Assembly (NCBI RefSeq): GCF_009363855.1
Contig: NZ_CP045423.1
Span: forward strand, 3,378,001-3,442,000
Source of the DNA: Microvirga thermotolerans
GTDB lineage: Bacteria > Pseudomonadota > Alphaproteobacteria > Rhizobiales > Beijerinckiaceae
Direction of reading: 5' to 3'
Length of the DNA: 64,000 nucleotides
Shown here: positions 47,331 to 55,948 of the stretch, in pieces
Layout: each line of letters opens with the position of its first letter
Numbering within the stretch: position 1 is the first letter of the stretch
Made by a program: the position numbers and the translations under genes
The notes under the pieces: model-generated
Seen by the model: only the letters and a program-made list of their open reading frames with translations
Database searches by the model: none
Told to the model about the DNA's origin: nothing

Positions 47331-48848
47331 ATGATGACGAACGTTCCTACCGTCCGCGTTCGCGTGCCTCGCAAGGGAGAGGTGCCGCATCTCGGCACGC
47401 TCTCGATTGAGGATTGGACCACGCCGTGCACCGTGGGCACCGGCGGTCTGATCCAGGCCTCTCTCAAGCGTGAAGGCGACAAGCGTACCCCGGTCGGCAC
47501 CTTTCCCCTCAGGTATGGCCTTTACGACGCTGCGGCTCGCCCCGGTTTCGCGCGCGATCTTGCCTTTCCCTTCGCTCCCATGTCGCCGGAGATGATCTGG
47601 GAGGAAGAGGGCGAAAACTACAACCGCCTCGTCTTCGCCACCGATGGCGAGCGTCTCGGCGACAGCCTGATGAGGCAGCGCGACGAGCCGCTCTTCGAGG
47701 TGATCGTCCCGATCGGCTTCAACGACTCCGTTCCGGAGCCCGGTCGCGGCAGCGCTCTGTTCATTCATGCGGCACGGGCCGACATGAGCGGCACCGCCGG
47801 ATGCATCGGTGTTCCAGCGGACAGGCTTGAGGAATTCGCACGCCGCCTTCGTCCGGGAATGGTGATCGACATCGGATATGACGATGCCGATGGGCGTCCC
47901 GTCTGCGACGAAACGACTCCGCTCGAAGTGGTGCAGTTCGTCGGCCTCGAGCGTGGGCCGAAGCTGATCGTCATGGGTGCCGTTCACGGCAACGAGATCT
48001 GCGGGCCCGAGGCAATCCTGAAGGCAATCGCCGACTGTCGCGCAGGGCGCCTCTCGATCCGCCGGGGTACCGTGACATTCGTCCCCGTCGCCAACATGAA
48101 GGCTTACCGCCAGGGAACGCGGGAAGGCGACCGGAATCTCAACCGCGACCTGCGGGAGAAGACCATTCCGACCGACTATGAGGACAAGGTCGGGAACCGC
48201 ATCTGCGCCTTGCTGCGCGAGCATGACGTTCTGCTGGACATCCATTCATTCCGAGGAGAAGGAGTGCCGTTCGTATTCGCCGGCCCCTCGGACAACACCG
48301 GTCTCGTGGAGCCCTTCGGACTGTCGGCCCAAGAGGGACAGTTCGCAGCAAGGCTTGGGACTCCGGTCGTCATTCATGGATGGCTTGAGGTTTACGCCCG
48401 CTTTCTGGAGGAGCGCGCCCGGCTCGGCTTTCAGAGCAAGGCGGCCTCCGAAGGGGTGGGAACGACGGAGTACATGCGGTTTTCCGGTGGCTACGGCGTC
48501 ACGTTGGAATGCGGGACGCATGAGGATCCTGCGGCTGTCGGCGTAGGCTATCGCGCGATCCTCAATGCGCTCGCCATTCTCGGCATCATCGACGCCCCCA
48601 TGCCGCCCGTTGCCCTGGAGAGGGCCATTCGGATCGTCGATGTCGTCCTCTGCCGAGAGGAAGGCGACCGGCTCGAAGGCGCCTGGAGAACCGGCGATGC
48701 GGTCCCGCAAGGCGCGGTCATTGCCCGGCGGGCCGACGGCGAGCCTGTTACGGCGCCCGCTGCAGGCTATATCGTCTTTCCCAACGCCAAGGCCGTTCCG
48801 GGCGATGGCATCTGCTACTTTGGAATCGACAGCGCCCGCAGGTTCTAA
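47331..48848 (+). CDS. L,D-transpeptidase-like / aspartoacylase (AstE/AspA) fusion protein
   Basis: The 505-aa protein joins two domains. Residues about 1-195 resemble a YkuD-type L,D-transpeptidase: GTFPLRYGLYD, then His146 (FIHAARADMS) and Cys158 in TAGCIGV, a variant of the SHGC site. Residues about 205-505 resemble succinylglutamate desuccinylase/aspartoacylase: His219 and Glu222 (AVHGNE), Arg272 (NLNRDL) and His305 (LLDIHS) as zinc and substrate residues, with LECGTHED near 400. No signal peptide or membrane helix is seen, which is odd for a transpeptidase. It ends the peptide operon, 102 bp after the second ATPase gene, and probably acts on imported peptides. I judge both domain calls by motif only. 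Confidence 0.78.
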   Translation: MMTNVPTVRVRVPRKGEVPHLGTLSIEDWTTPCTVGTGGLIQASLKREGDKRTPVGTFPLRYGLYDAAARPGFARDLAFPFAPMSPEMIWEEEGENYNRLVFATDGERLGDSLMRQRDEPLFEVIVPIGFNDSVPEPGRGSALFIHAARADMSGTAGCIGVPADRLEEFARRLRPGMVIDIGYDDADGRPVCDETTPLEVVQFVGLERGPKLIVMGAVHGNEICGPEAILKAIADCRAGRLSIRRGTVTFVPVANMKAYRQGTREGDRNLNRDLREKTIPTDYEDKVGNRICALLREHDVLLDIHSFRGEGVPFVFAGPSDNTGLVEPFGLSAQEGQFAARLGTPVVIHGWLEVYARFLEERARLGFQSKAASEGVGTTEYMRFSGGYGVTLECGTHEDPAAVGVGYRAILNALAILGIIDAPMPPVALERAIRIVDVVLCREEGDRLEGAWRTGDAVPQGAVIARRADGEPVTAPAAGYIVFPNAKAVPGDGICYFGIDSARRF

Positions 48849-48978
48849 GGGCACCGGACCCGAAAGTGGATCTCGGTTCCTGGGATCGCTCCGATCCTCT
48901 CTTTGGAAAAGTGCCTCGTCGAATGCGAGAACAGGGCCCGCTTTTCGCCGACGCGGACCTTGGGTTCCGCACAATGCA

Positions 48979-49428
48979 TCAGGAGACGATCTCGATTGTG
49001 AGCCTGATGGAATCCGCAGGAACGCCCATGGTTGCGGCAATCTTGAACCGCGCCTCGTCCAGAGCCTCCTGAACGGCGAACTGCGTAATGAAGGAAGGAT
49101 CCTCCAGTTCGGGAAGGCCGCCCATAGGAGAACTCGCGGCCGTCGATCCAGATCCGTGCTCGCGGGACCGAGCTGCGAGGAACATGATCCCATAATCCTG
49201 CCCCTGGGACCATGCCACCTGCGCCCGCACCGTCAGCCGATCCGGGATCACGAAGTCGAATTCGGGAGGCAGTTCTGCAGCCGTGGGCAGTGTCAGGCGC
49301 GCACCGGTGTCCGAAAGATCGGTAACGATGCAGGACATCGCTTCATGGGACGGATCGGCGATGATCCGTCCCTGAATTGCCAGTTGCATGCGCTTTCGCG
49401 ACCGGCGTTGGTCGAGCCAGTAGACCAT
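48979..49428 (-). CDS. PilZ domain protein
   Basis: The 149-aa protein has the c-di-GMP-binding PilZ elements: RRSRKRMQLAIQG (the R-x3-R motif region) and DLSDTGARLTL (the D-x-S-x2-G motif), followed by beta strands up to GQDYGIMFL. The last 45 residues are a small alpha-helical extension (FAVQEALDEARFKI). Such single PilZ proteins link c-di-GMP to motility or polysaccharide output. Both are encoded nearby, which makes either role attractive, but nothing in the sequence decides it. Confidence 0.82.
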   Translation of the reverse strand: MVYWLDQRRSRKRMQLAIQGRIIADPSHEAMSCIVTDLSDTGARLTLPTAAELPPEFDFVIPDRLTVRAQVAWSQGQDYGIMFLAARSREHGSGSTAASSPMGGLPELEDPSFITQFAVQEALDEARFKIAATMGVPADSIRLTIEIVS

Positions 49429-49497
49429 GGCGGATTTCCCTTCGTGCCGGTCTGCTTATCGACTGCGAAGCGCATTGGAATCAAGTCCTGCCGCCGC

Positions 49498-50253
49498 TCA
49501 CCTCTGCTGAGGCCGCAAGGAACGGGCGAGTTCGCGAATGACGCTGTCCTCGATATCGAGATTCAACTCATCCCGCGACGGTCCTTCGGCCGGCCCTGGC
49601 TGCGCCGGCTTCTGGGCCGGCACATTTTGGGGGGCCGGCTGCTTCTCGACTGCGTTCCCGGGACGGCGGCGCGGCTCGGGAGCCTCCACGGGGCTCGACG
49701 GCTGCGCATAGGAAAACTGTCTGGACGAACTGAACCGGTTCTCCAGCGTATCCAGCAGACTGTTGAGCGCCGCGTTCGAAAGCGGAACATCCAATGCCGG
49801 CGGAAGTCCATTCAGCGCGATGGCGCGGTTCTGGTAGGCGACCTCCGCCGTCACCTCGGGCCCGAACCATGGCAGTGGCCGGAAATCCTTCGGCTCGTCG
49901 CTGTCGTCGAACTCCACGACGATGAGGTCGAGGGGGCCGGGGGTGACGAAGCGGTAGACCTGGATCTCGCGGGAGCCGATCGAGAGGTCGGTGCGAACGT
50001 AGTCGACCTTGCCGGGCGTGACATCCAGAAGCGCCTCCGCATGCGAGCGGGGGACCGCCGTGCGCTCCTCCATGGGCGCACCAGGCCCTCCCGTGATGAG
50101 GACGAGGCTGCCCTGATCCCCCTCGATGTGCACATATGAGCTGCGGTCCGCCTGATTGGGGAAATGGCCCTCCGTCACGCGCGTGCCGCCGCGCTCCTTT
50201 CGGATGAGGCGCGCCAAAGAGGAGGCCATGAGAAAACGTCTTGTCGAAACCAT
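49498..50253 (-). CDS. CYTH domain protein with proline-rich tail
   Basis: The 251-aa product resembles the CYTH fold of triphosphate tunnel enzymes. It shows RRFLMASSLARLI, TRVTEGHFP, EERTAVPRSHAEALL, VDYVRTDLSIGSREIQVYRF, DLIVVEFDD and a closing FGPEVTAEVAYQNRAIA. The usual N-terminal E-x-E-x-K motif is missing, so catalysis is doubtful. Residues about 185-225 are rich in Pro, Gln and Ala, followed by a short acidic helix. I prefer the ATG at 50253 (GGAG 10 nt upstream) over a TTG at 50274. Role unknown. Confidence 0.65.
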   Translation of the reverse strand: MVSTRRFLMASSLARLIRKERGGTRVTEGHFPNQADRSSYVHIEGDQGSLVLITGGPGAPMEERTAVPRSHAEALLDVTPGKVDYVRTDLSIGSREIQVYRFVTPGPLDLIVVEFDDSDEPKDFRPLPWFGPEVTAEVAYQNRAIALNGLPPALDVPLSNAALNSLLDTLENRFSSSRQFSYAQPSSPVEAPEPRRRPGNAVEKQPAPQNVPAQKPAQPGPAEGPSRDELNLDIEDSVIRELARSLRPQQR

Positions 50254-50933
50254 CTGGCGTACGCTCCGCGGCAAATACAGAAACTCTCCGACTTACCTAG
50301 AGTTCGAAGATTGAATCGGCAAATGGATTAAGCGCTCTCCCAAAGGAAAGCTAGCCATCAGGTTAATCCCAGAGACGCAGCCGCATGGTAGCAATTTTCT
50401 CCACCAGCAGCGATGCGCAACAAGGTTATAGGTACTGAGTTGCACGACAATGCGTGCCCCTCAGGGAAGCGCCGCTGCGCCGATATGCAGATCGTATCGA
50501 GGAGGATCGGAGTCTCGACGTGACGGCTCGGTCCGCTGCGGGATGACAGGCGAAGCCGCCCCTGAACAGGCCGGGCTGAAGAGGCTTCGCACGCGAAGGA
50601 TGCGACACATCGAAAAGCGAAGGCAGGCGGGATGGGCGATAGAACCCCAACGGGTCGCGCCTATTGTTTGGGAGCAACAGTTGGGTGGAAGCGGCGAGGG
50701 ATGGGGGTGGGGGCCGCCTTTGCCGTTGACGCAAGGACGGGCAACCGGCATTTATCAATAATCCTACTGATTCGGAGGGGCGACGCGGACCAACAAAGCA
50801 CACGCGCTCACGATCCGTAGTAAAAAGTATAAGTTAAGAAGTAGTTGCCCAGGCGCTGACCGCCAGCAACTCGCGATCCTCATCGCGCGTACCTGCGTTC
50901 GACTACAACTTGATAGGCCGGGGGGCTTACATC
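50254..50933. other. Intergenic region before ftcR
   Basis: These 680 bp separate divergent genes. The part near 50320-50440 and the part near 50815-50850 (AAAAGTATAAGTTAAG) are AT-rich and may hold the promoters. The middle (50460-50740) has short open frames on both strands with low-complexity, Ser/Pro/Arg-rich products and no family resemblance. I see no gene there. Confidence 0.4.
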
Positions 50934-51608
50934 ATGTACATCGTCGTCGACGAACGACAGATGGTGACGGCTGCGTACGTCGCCGGGTTCCATCGGGAAG
51001 GCGTCTCCTCGCTCGGGCTCTACGCCGGCGAGTTCAAGGAATGGCTCAACGCCGCCTCCAGCGCCGACCTCGACGCCGTCCAGGGCTTCCTGCTCGGCGA
51101 GTTCCAGGAGCGCATCGCCTGCGCCGAAGCCATCCGCCGCCACTCCCGCGCCCCCATCATCGCCCTGAGCGAGATCCGCTCCCTCGAGCAGACCCTGGAG
51201 CTCTTCACCGCCAAGTTCGACGACGTGGTGCGCAAGCCCGTCCACGTGCGCGAGATCCTCGCCCGCTCCGAGGCGATCTGGCGGCGCGTCAACGCCGCCG
51301 CCCAGACCGCCCCGGCCGCGCCCGAGCGCCTGAAGGTGTACTTCGACGGGCGCGACCCGGAGATCGACGGCGTCAGCCTGCCCCTGCCCCGCCGCGAGCG
51401 GCACATTCTCGAGTACCTGGTGCGCAACCGCGGCCGCCGCCTGACCAAGACCCAGATCTTCAACGCCATCTACGGCATCTATTCCAACGACGTCGAGGAG
51501 AGCGTCATCGAGGGCCATGTCAGCAAGCTGCGCAAGAAGCTGCGCGCCCGCCTCGGATACGATCCCATCGAAGCCAAACGTTACATCGGATACACCTTCG
51601 TCGGCTGA
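50934..51608 (+). CDS. ftcR: Flagellar transcriptional regulator FtcR
   Basis: The 224-aa protein closely follows the layout of Brucella FtcR, the OmpR-type activator of flagellar genes. The N-terminal receiver-like domain has MYIVVDERQMV, AEAIRRHSRAPIIALSE, LELFTAKFDDVVRKPVHVREILAR. The C-terminal winged helix has LPRRERHILEYL, RLTKTQIFNAIYGIYSND and VIEGHVSKLRKKLR, ending RYIGYTFVG. The usual phospho-acceptor aspartate position is not obvious. The ATG at 50934 has a purine-rich GGGGGG 8 nt upstream. It lies upstream of the flagellar operon, separated from it by a heparinase-like gene. Confidence 0.88.
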   Translation: MYIVVDERQMVTAAYVAGFHREGVSSLGLYAGEFKEWLNAASSADLDAVQGFLLGEFQERIACAEAIRRHSRAPIIALSEIRSLEQTLELFTAKFDDVVRKPVHVREILARSEAIWRRVNAAAQTAPAAPERLKVYFDGRDPEIDGVSLPLPRRERHILEYLVRNRGRRLTKTQIFNAIYGIYSNDVEESVIEGHVSKLRKKLRARLGYDPIEAKRYIGYTFVG

Positions 51609-51754
51609 ACCAATACCCTCACCACAACATCCAGTACCAGCTCAAAAAATAAGCCGCGCTGCGCATGGCCTGAAGGTCCTTACGAGGTTAACATCAATTC
51701 GTCCGGTCCTGCAGCTGTCCGGATCGCTACTCAGCCCTGGAGTCCTCCGGTTCA

Positions 51755-54535
51755 ATGTTGGGCGTAAGACAGATCCTTCCGGCCTCGGTCCAGCACGCGG
51801 GCGATTCCGAGGCAGGATCCCACGAGGGGACGCACCTCATTGCAACGAAGAACCGGTGGTCCCGAGTCGTTCTGATCTTCCCTAACCTCACGCCGGATGT
51901 CTGGTGCCAGTTCAGTTTCGAGATCGCCTGCGAAACGGACGACGCGGCGCGTCAGGAGCCCGATTACGCGACCGTGGGCATTGACTTTCAGGCTGGGGAT
52001 GGATCGAGCATCGATTTCGCATCCGTTCCCGGCCTTGTGCGAGGGCAGATCGATCCCTTCCAGTTTCCGGTCGGTGGCCCTGGGCTCTGCGACGGGCATT
52101 CGAGCCAAAGTCACACGCGGAAGGTCAGAATCGCCTTTCTCGTTCCAGCTCCAGCGACACAGGCCCAAGTCACCATCCGCAGCTGGCGCAATACAAAGCC
52201 GTTCGTGGTCGGCAATCTGTCGCTGGTGCAGTTCGTCCAGGGAAACACCGAGCCCAATCCTGCAGGCGATGAACTCGCTGCCTCCGTCGCCGAGAGAAAT
52301 GCCTCTCCCGATGCGCGGCGGAATTGGCCCATCCTGTCCACTAGCCCCCGCTGGTTTCAGTTTGGTCTCGTTCCCAGGCATAACCTCTTCGTTCGTGGCC
52401 AGCTCGTCGCAGAGAGCACATCCTCCGAGGGCACTCTCGTGCGTGTCGTCTATCGGGACGAGCAGGGCCACGAAATCCCACCTCCCTATGCCGACCTGCC
52501 GTCGGCGCCTGGTATCGGTGCTTTCATCAGCATTCCGACCCGCTCGCGCGCACGACGCTTCACGCTGGAGCTTACGGCTCCAGAGAACGCCGGAACGGTA
52601 GAGCTCGGCTTCTGCACAACGGGCGATACCTCTCGGATCGAGCTGGTCCTTCCGCTGGAAGTTTCCCTCGGGTACGACCTCCTGCTCGAGAACATCGAGG
52701 AGGATGCCGCAAAAGGTCCGGGAGACTTTCTGAGCGCGACGATCCGGCGCCTGGCGGGCGCTACAGCCGATACTCAGGCCGTCCATGTCTCGCGCCTCGT
52801 GAATCATTGGGTCGCGGCCAGCACCTTGGCGTCGCCGTCGAGAATTCTCGGCCGCCTCAGATCCCTTCATCAGCGCGAGCAGGATCGTGTCTCTTCCGGA
52901 AGGCTGCACATCGAAGGCTTTCCGGACTGGGAACTGCCGCTCCTTCCGACATGGGACGAGGATCCCTTTCACTCGCCGGCCTGGCGGATGAGATATCACT
53001 CCTTAATCTGGCTGCTCGATTTCGAATCCTCCGACAGGACCGAGGCATTGAAGCGCTCGATCGAGCTAGCCCTGTCCTGGTCGCGAGCGAACTCGTGGAG
53101 CGAACCGTCAGACGAACTGCGGTTTCACCCCTCTCTCGTGGCACAGCGACTCGAGGTCCTGATCGATCTCCTTTCTCGACAAGTCGAGACGGACTGGAAG
53201 CTGAGTTCCGAGCAGCTGCACGGATTGCTGGGGGAGGCGATCCGTCACGGGATCGCCTTGGCCGAGATCATTGGACAGAATGCGATTCCTCCATCCGTCT
53301 CATATCTTCATGCTGCCGTTTCTCTTCTCGCGGCGGCCCAGGCCCTTTCACGCATCCCGCTGGCGACTTACTGGGAAGGGCTCGCTCTGCACAAGCTCCG
53401 CGAGGGCTTCGACGAGCTCATGGGGCCCAATGGAGATTTCCATATCCAGTCTCTTCACGAACGGCTGGAACTCGTCTCCCTGGGGACGATTCTGAGGACA
53501 ACCCTGAACGCCTCCCCGGGCGTAACCTCCCTCAACGAGCATCTTGCACCTCGTCTCAAGGAGGCGATGCGCCGGCTGATTGCGTTGACGGACCCAGGCG
53601 GCGTTCTGCCGCCTTTTGGCGAGACGCCCTTCACTCTGCGGCATGCCTCCTGGATCCGTAAGCTGCTGTCGAGCTATGGCCGGGACCTGATGCGCGACAA
53701 GGACATCAGGGCGGAGCTCTCCTATCCACAGGGCACCCGGATATTCGCAGCTCCCGACTCCGATTTGATCGCAGCACGTTTCTACGAGCAGGGGCGGACG
53801 TGGGGATACTTCTGCGCAACCCTATCGAAGCAGTGCCCCTTCGCTGGCCACAGCGACACGACGTCGTTCGTTTTTGCAAGCGGCAGCCGCCGATGGATCG
53901 TCGACTCTTCCGGATCTACCCTCGGTCATGTGGGGGATGCCCGCCGGTATCTTACGTCACCGCGGGCCCATAACGTTGCAATCCCGAACGGCAGGATCCC
54001 GAGTGCTGGCACGGCTTGGCTCAAGTCTCACTTTTCAATCGCCGGCGTCCACATATACGAAGTCTGCAGCAACGTTCATGGGCCGTCACTCGTTCATCGG
54101 CGGATATTCGCCTTATCGGAGACGCTTGGCTCCCTCGCAGTGATCGATCACTTTTCTAGCGAGGAGGAGCCAGTCTCGTTCGAAGCGTTTCTGCATTTCG
54201 ACCCTGAAACCGTGGTGTCGATTGCGAGCGAGCAACTTGCGGTCGGCTTCCAGTCGAAGCAAAAGCTGCGGATCCAGCCTTTGGCCATATCCGGTCAACC
54301 GGACGGTCTCGAGGTCGTTCGCGGACGACGGTCCCCCCCGTCGCTTCAGGGTTTCATTTCTCGCAACTCCGGACAACTCCTGGCGGCAAGCGTTCTGCGC
54401 TACGGCTTTTTCGGACAGCGCAATGTCTGTGGGGGCGTCCTCATGGCGCTGGATGAAGTCAGCTACAGGTCCATTCTCGAAGCGGTTCGCTCTCCTGACT
54501 TCCTGGATCGGCTTCACCTTTCCTCTCTGACTTGA
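51755..54535 (+). CDS. Heparinase II/III-like polysaccharide lyase
   Basis: The 926-aa protein has a long N-terminal beta-rich region (about 1-330) of unknown role. An alpha/alpha-barrel part follows (WRMRYHSLIWLLDFE, DELRFHPSLVAQRLEVLIDLL). The C-terminal heparinase II/III domain has CPFAGHSDTTSFVFASG, RWIVDSSGS and RRYLTSPRAHNVAIPNG. There is no signal peptide. Members often cut or modify glycosaminoglycan-like or bacterial exopolysaccharides. It is convergent with the flagellar run and seems inserted between ftcR and the structural genes. The start has only a weak ribosome-binding site. Confidence 0.75.
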   Translation: MLGVRQILPASVQHAGDSEAGSHEGTHLIATKNRWSRVVLIFPNLTPDVWCQFSFEIACETDDAARQEPDYATVGIDFQAGDGSSIDFASVPGLVRGQIDPFQFPVGGPGLCDGHSSQSHTRKVRIAFLVPAPATQAQVTIRSWRNTKPFVVGNLSLVQFVQGNTEPNPAGDELAASVAERNASPDARRNWPILSTSPRWFQFGLVPRHNLFVRGQLVAESTSSEGTLVRVVYRDEQGHEIPPPYADLPSAPGIGAFISIPTRSRARRFTLELTAPENAGTVELGFCTTGDTSRIELVLPLEVSLGYDLLLENIEEDAAKGPGDFLSATIRRLAGATADTQAVHVSRLVNHWVAASTLASPSRILGRLRSLHQREQDRVSSGRLHIEGFPDWELPLLPTWDEDPFHSPAWRMRYHSLIWLLDFESSDRTEALKRSIELALSWSRANSWSEPSDELRFHPSLVAQRLEVLIDLLSRQVETDWKLSSEQLHGLLGEAIRHGIALAEIIGQNAIPPSVSYLHAAVSLLAAAQALSRIPLATYWEGLALHKLREGFDELMGPNGDFHIQSLHERLELVSLGTILRTTLNASPGVTSLNEHLAPRLKEAMRRLIALTDPGGVLPPFGETPFTLRHASWIRKLLSSYGRDLMRDKDIRAELSYPQGTRIFAAPDSDLIAARFYEQGRTWGYFCATLSKQCPFAGHSDTTSFVFASGSRRWIVDSSGSTLGHVGDARRYLTSPRAHNVAIPNGRIPSAGTAWLKSHFSIAGVHIYEVCSNVHGPSLVHRRIFALSETLGSLAVIDHFSSEEEPVSFEAFLHFDPETVVSIASEQLAVGFQSKQKLRIQPLAISGQPDGLEVVRGRRSPPSLQGFISRNSGQLLAASVLRYGFFGQRNVCGGVLMALDEVSYRSILEAVRSPDFLDRLHLSSLT

Positions 54536-54539
54536 GAGT

Positions 54540-54989
54540 TCAGGAGCGAATATCGCTCTTGTTGACGAAATTGAAGTTCTCGACCAGGACGTCCTTCACG
54601 ATCTCTGCGCCCATGCGTTCGTTCACCTTGCGTTTGATGCTGGCAAGGAGCGTCGGAACGTCATACTTCGAGAGTCTTCTGAAATCGAGCTTCTCGTCCG
54701 AATATATCTGGCGGAACGTCTCGTCGATGAAGAAGGTCTCGATCGGCACGGACAGACTCCGCAGCGTTCTTGCGTCCGCTGTGAAGACCAGATTGGCGAT
54801 CACATATCCCTGCACGGCACCTTCCGCGATCACGGGTACGTTGACGGCACGGACTTTGCGATACTCCAACCCTTCCAGATACTCTTCCTGCTTCGCGATC
54901 TTCAGACCCGCACCCCATTTGACGGCGCCGTAGCAGGAAAGCAGCGTAATGGCGCAGATCCAGAAGCCTGTGATCAGAACCCGTGCCAT
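54540..54989 (-). CDS. Small membrane-anchored flagellar-locus protein (FliL-like)
   Basis: The 149-aa product has one N-terminal membrane helix (LITGFWICAITLLSCYGAVKW) and a periplasmic domain. The end, VPTLLASIKRKVNERMGAEIVKDVLVENFNFV, resembles the C-terminal pattern of FliL. It is the last gene of the flagellar run, 6 bp after the FlgN-like gene. A stator or basal-body accessory role is possible, but the similarity is weak. Otherwise a conserved protein of unknown function. Confidence 0.6.
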   Translation of the reverse strand: MARVLITGFWICAITLLSCYGAVKWGAGLKIAKQEEYLEGLEYRKVRAVNVPVIAEGAVQGYVIANLVFTADARTLRSLSVPIETFFIDETFRQIYSDEKLDFRRLSKYDVPTLLASIKRKVNERMGAEIVKDVLVENFNFVNKSDIRS

Positions 54990-54995
54990 GGTCCG

Positions 54996-55370
54996 CTACT
55001 CTGCCGACATATGATAAATGCCGGCGGAATAGGTTCCGTCCGATTCCGCGCTCTGGATCGCATCAGAAATGATGGCAGCAACTTCCTGAACGGCCCGGAG
55101 ATTCATTTCAAGGACGGCGTGATTCTGCTCGAGCTTCGCCTTGAGGCCATGGATTCGATCCGTAAGATCATTCGACACCGGTCCGTCCTGCAGATGCCGG
55201 ACGAGGCGCGTCAACTCCAGAAGGCTTTGGCTTTTCCGGCGATTGAACTCCTGATGATCGATGGCGACATGCGCGAGAAGAGCGGCCGTCTCGGCTTCGA
55301 TGGTCTCTTCAAGACGCTCCAGGGACTTCATGAGAACAGTCACGGATTTGCCTCTCTCTTTCTTGGACAT
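54996..55370 (-). CDS. FlgN-like flagellar chaperone
   Basis: The 124-aa all-helical protein starts at MSKKERGKSV (AGGA 4 nt upstream); an earlier frame from 55496 lies inside flgJ and is rejected. The pattern LERLEETIEAETAALLAHV, RKSQSLLELTRLV, LKAKLEQNHAVLEMNLRAVQEV and a final GTYSAGIY match the FlgN type of export chaperone. FlgN escorts the hook-filament junction proteins FlgK and FlgL, which are both encoded in this locus. Confidence 0.65.
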   Translation of the reverse strand: MSKKERGKSVTVLMKSLERLEETIEAETAALLAHVAIDHQEFNRRKSQSLLELTRLVRHLQDGPVSNDLTDRIHGLKAKLEQNHAVLEMNLRAVQEVAAIISDAIQSAESDGTYSAGIYHMSAE

Positions 55371-55395
55371 TGGTCCTGGCCCGTGTTGGATAGCA

Positions 55396-55899
55396 TCATC
55401 CCTCTGTCGCGGACACAGATCCCGAAGCTGAATTCTGCCCGGCGCCAGACGCTCCATGGCTACCGGAGGACCGCATGGCAAGCATTCTCGACGCAATTCC
55501 TATGCCGCCAGCCCTTGCGATCTGAGCTCCAATCTGTTCGGCCATCATCGAGCGCCAGACGCTTCCGGCCGTGCCCTTTCCGAAGCTGACATCGGAATCC
55601 TTCGGCAACATCGATTCAATGAAGCTCTGAAGAATGAAGGCCTCGAATTGCTGGTAGGCGGATCCGACTTTGCCATGACCGGACAGTGCAGTCTGGTTCC
55701 GGGATGCCATCTGCACCATGTAGGGATCCCGTACTGCGAGCCCTCCCGGTTGCGACAGGGACTTCATCACGTCGGCAAACTCGGTTGCATCCGCGCCCGC
55801 AGCCAGATCCATCAATCGCCGGCTTGCAGCCTGGAGCTTGACCGGATCAGCTGCCCGGGCAACGTCCTGCACGATATCTGAGGGTGGGCTGATCCCCAT
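55396..55899 (-). CDS. flgJ: Rod-binding protein FlgJ (CheL-like)
   Basis: The 167-aa protein starts at MGISPPSDIVQDVARAADP, the usual beginning in Hyphomicrobiales, with AGGGA 6 nt upstream; the ATG at 55965 would overlap the previous gene. YQQFEAFILQSFIESMLPK, FGKGTAGSVWRSMMAEQIGAQIA and GGIGIASRML form the rod-binding domain. It lacks the muramidase domain found in enteric FlgJ, as is normal in this group. Role: capping or assembling the periplasmic rod. Confidence 0.82.
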   Translation of the reverse strand: MGISPPSDIVQDVARAADPVKLQAASRRLMDLAAGADATEFADVMKSLSQPGGLAVRDPYMVQMASRNQTALSGHGKVGSAYQQFEAFILQSFIESMLPKDSDVSFGKGTAGSVWRSMMAEQIGAQIARAGGIGIASRMLAMRSSGSHGASGAGQNSASGSVSATEG

Positions 55900-55948
55900 C
55901 AGTTTCCCTTGTTCGTCTTCACGGGAGCCTATCAATAACGACTTTAGC

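Noticed and set aside
50426..50803. Minus and plus open frames of about 100-125 codons before ftcR
   Set aside because: The products are low-complexity, with no family resemblance and no ribosome-binding site. They are likely chance frames in GC-rich DNA.
51041..51652. A 203-codon plus-strand frame overlapping ftcR
   Set aside because: The product is almost only Arg, Pro, His and Ala, a frame-shifted reading of ftcR with its strong GC3 bias.
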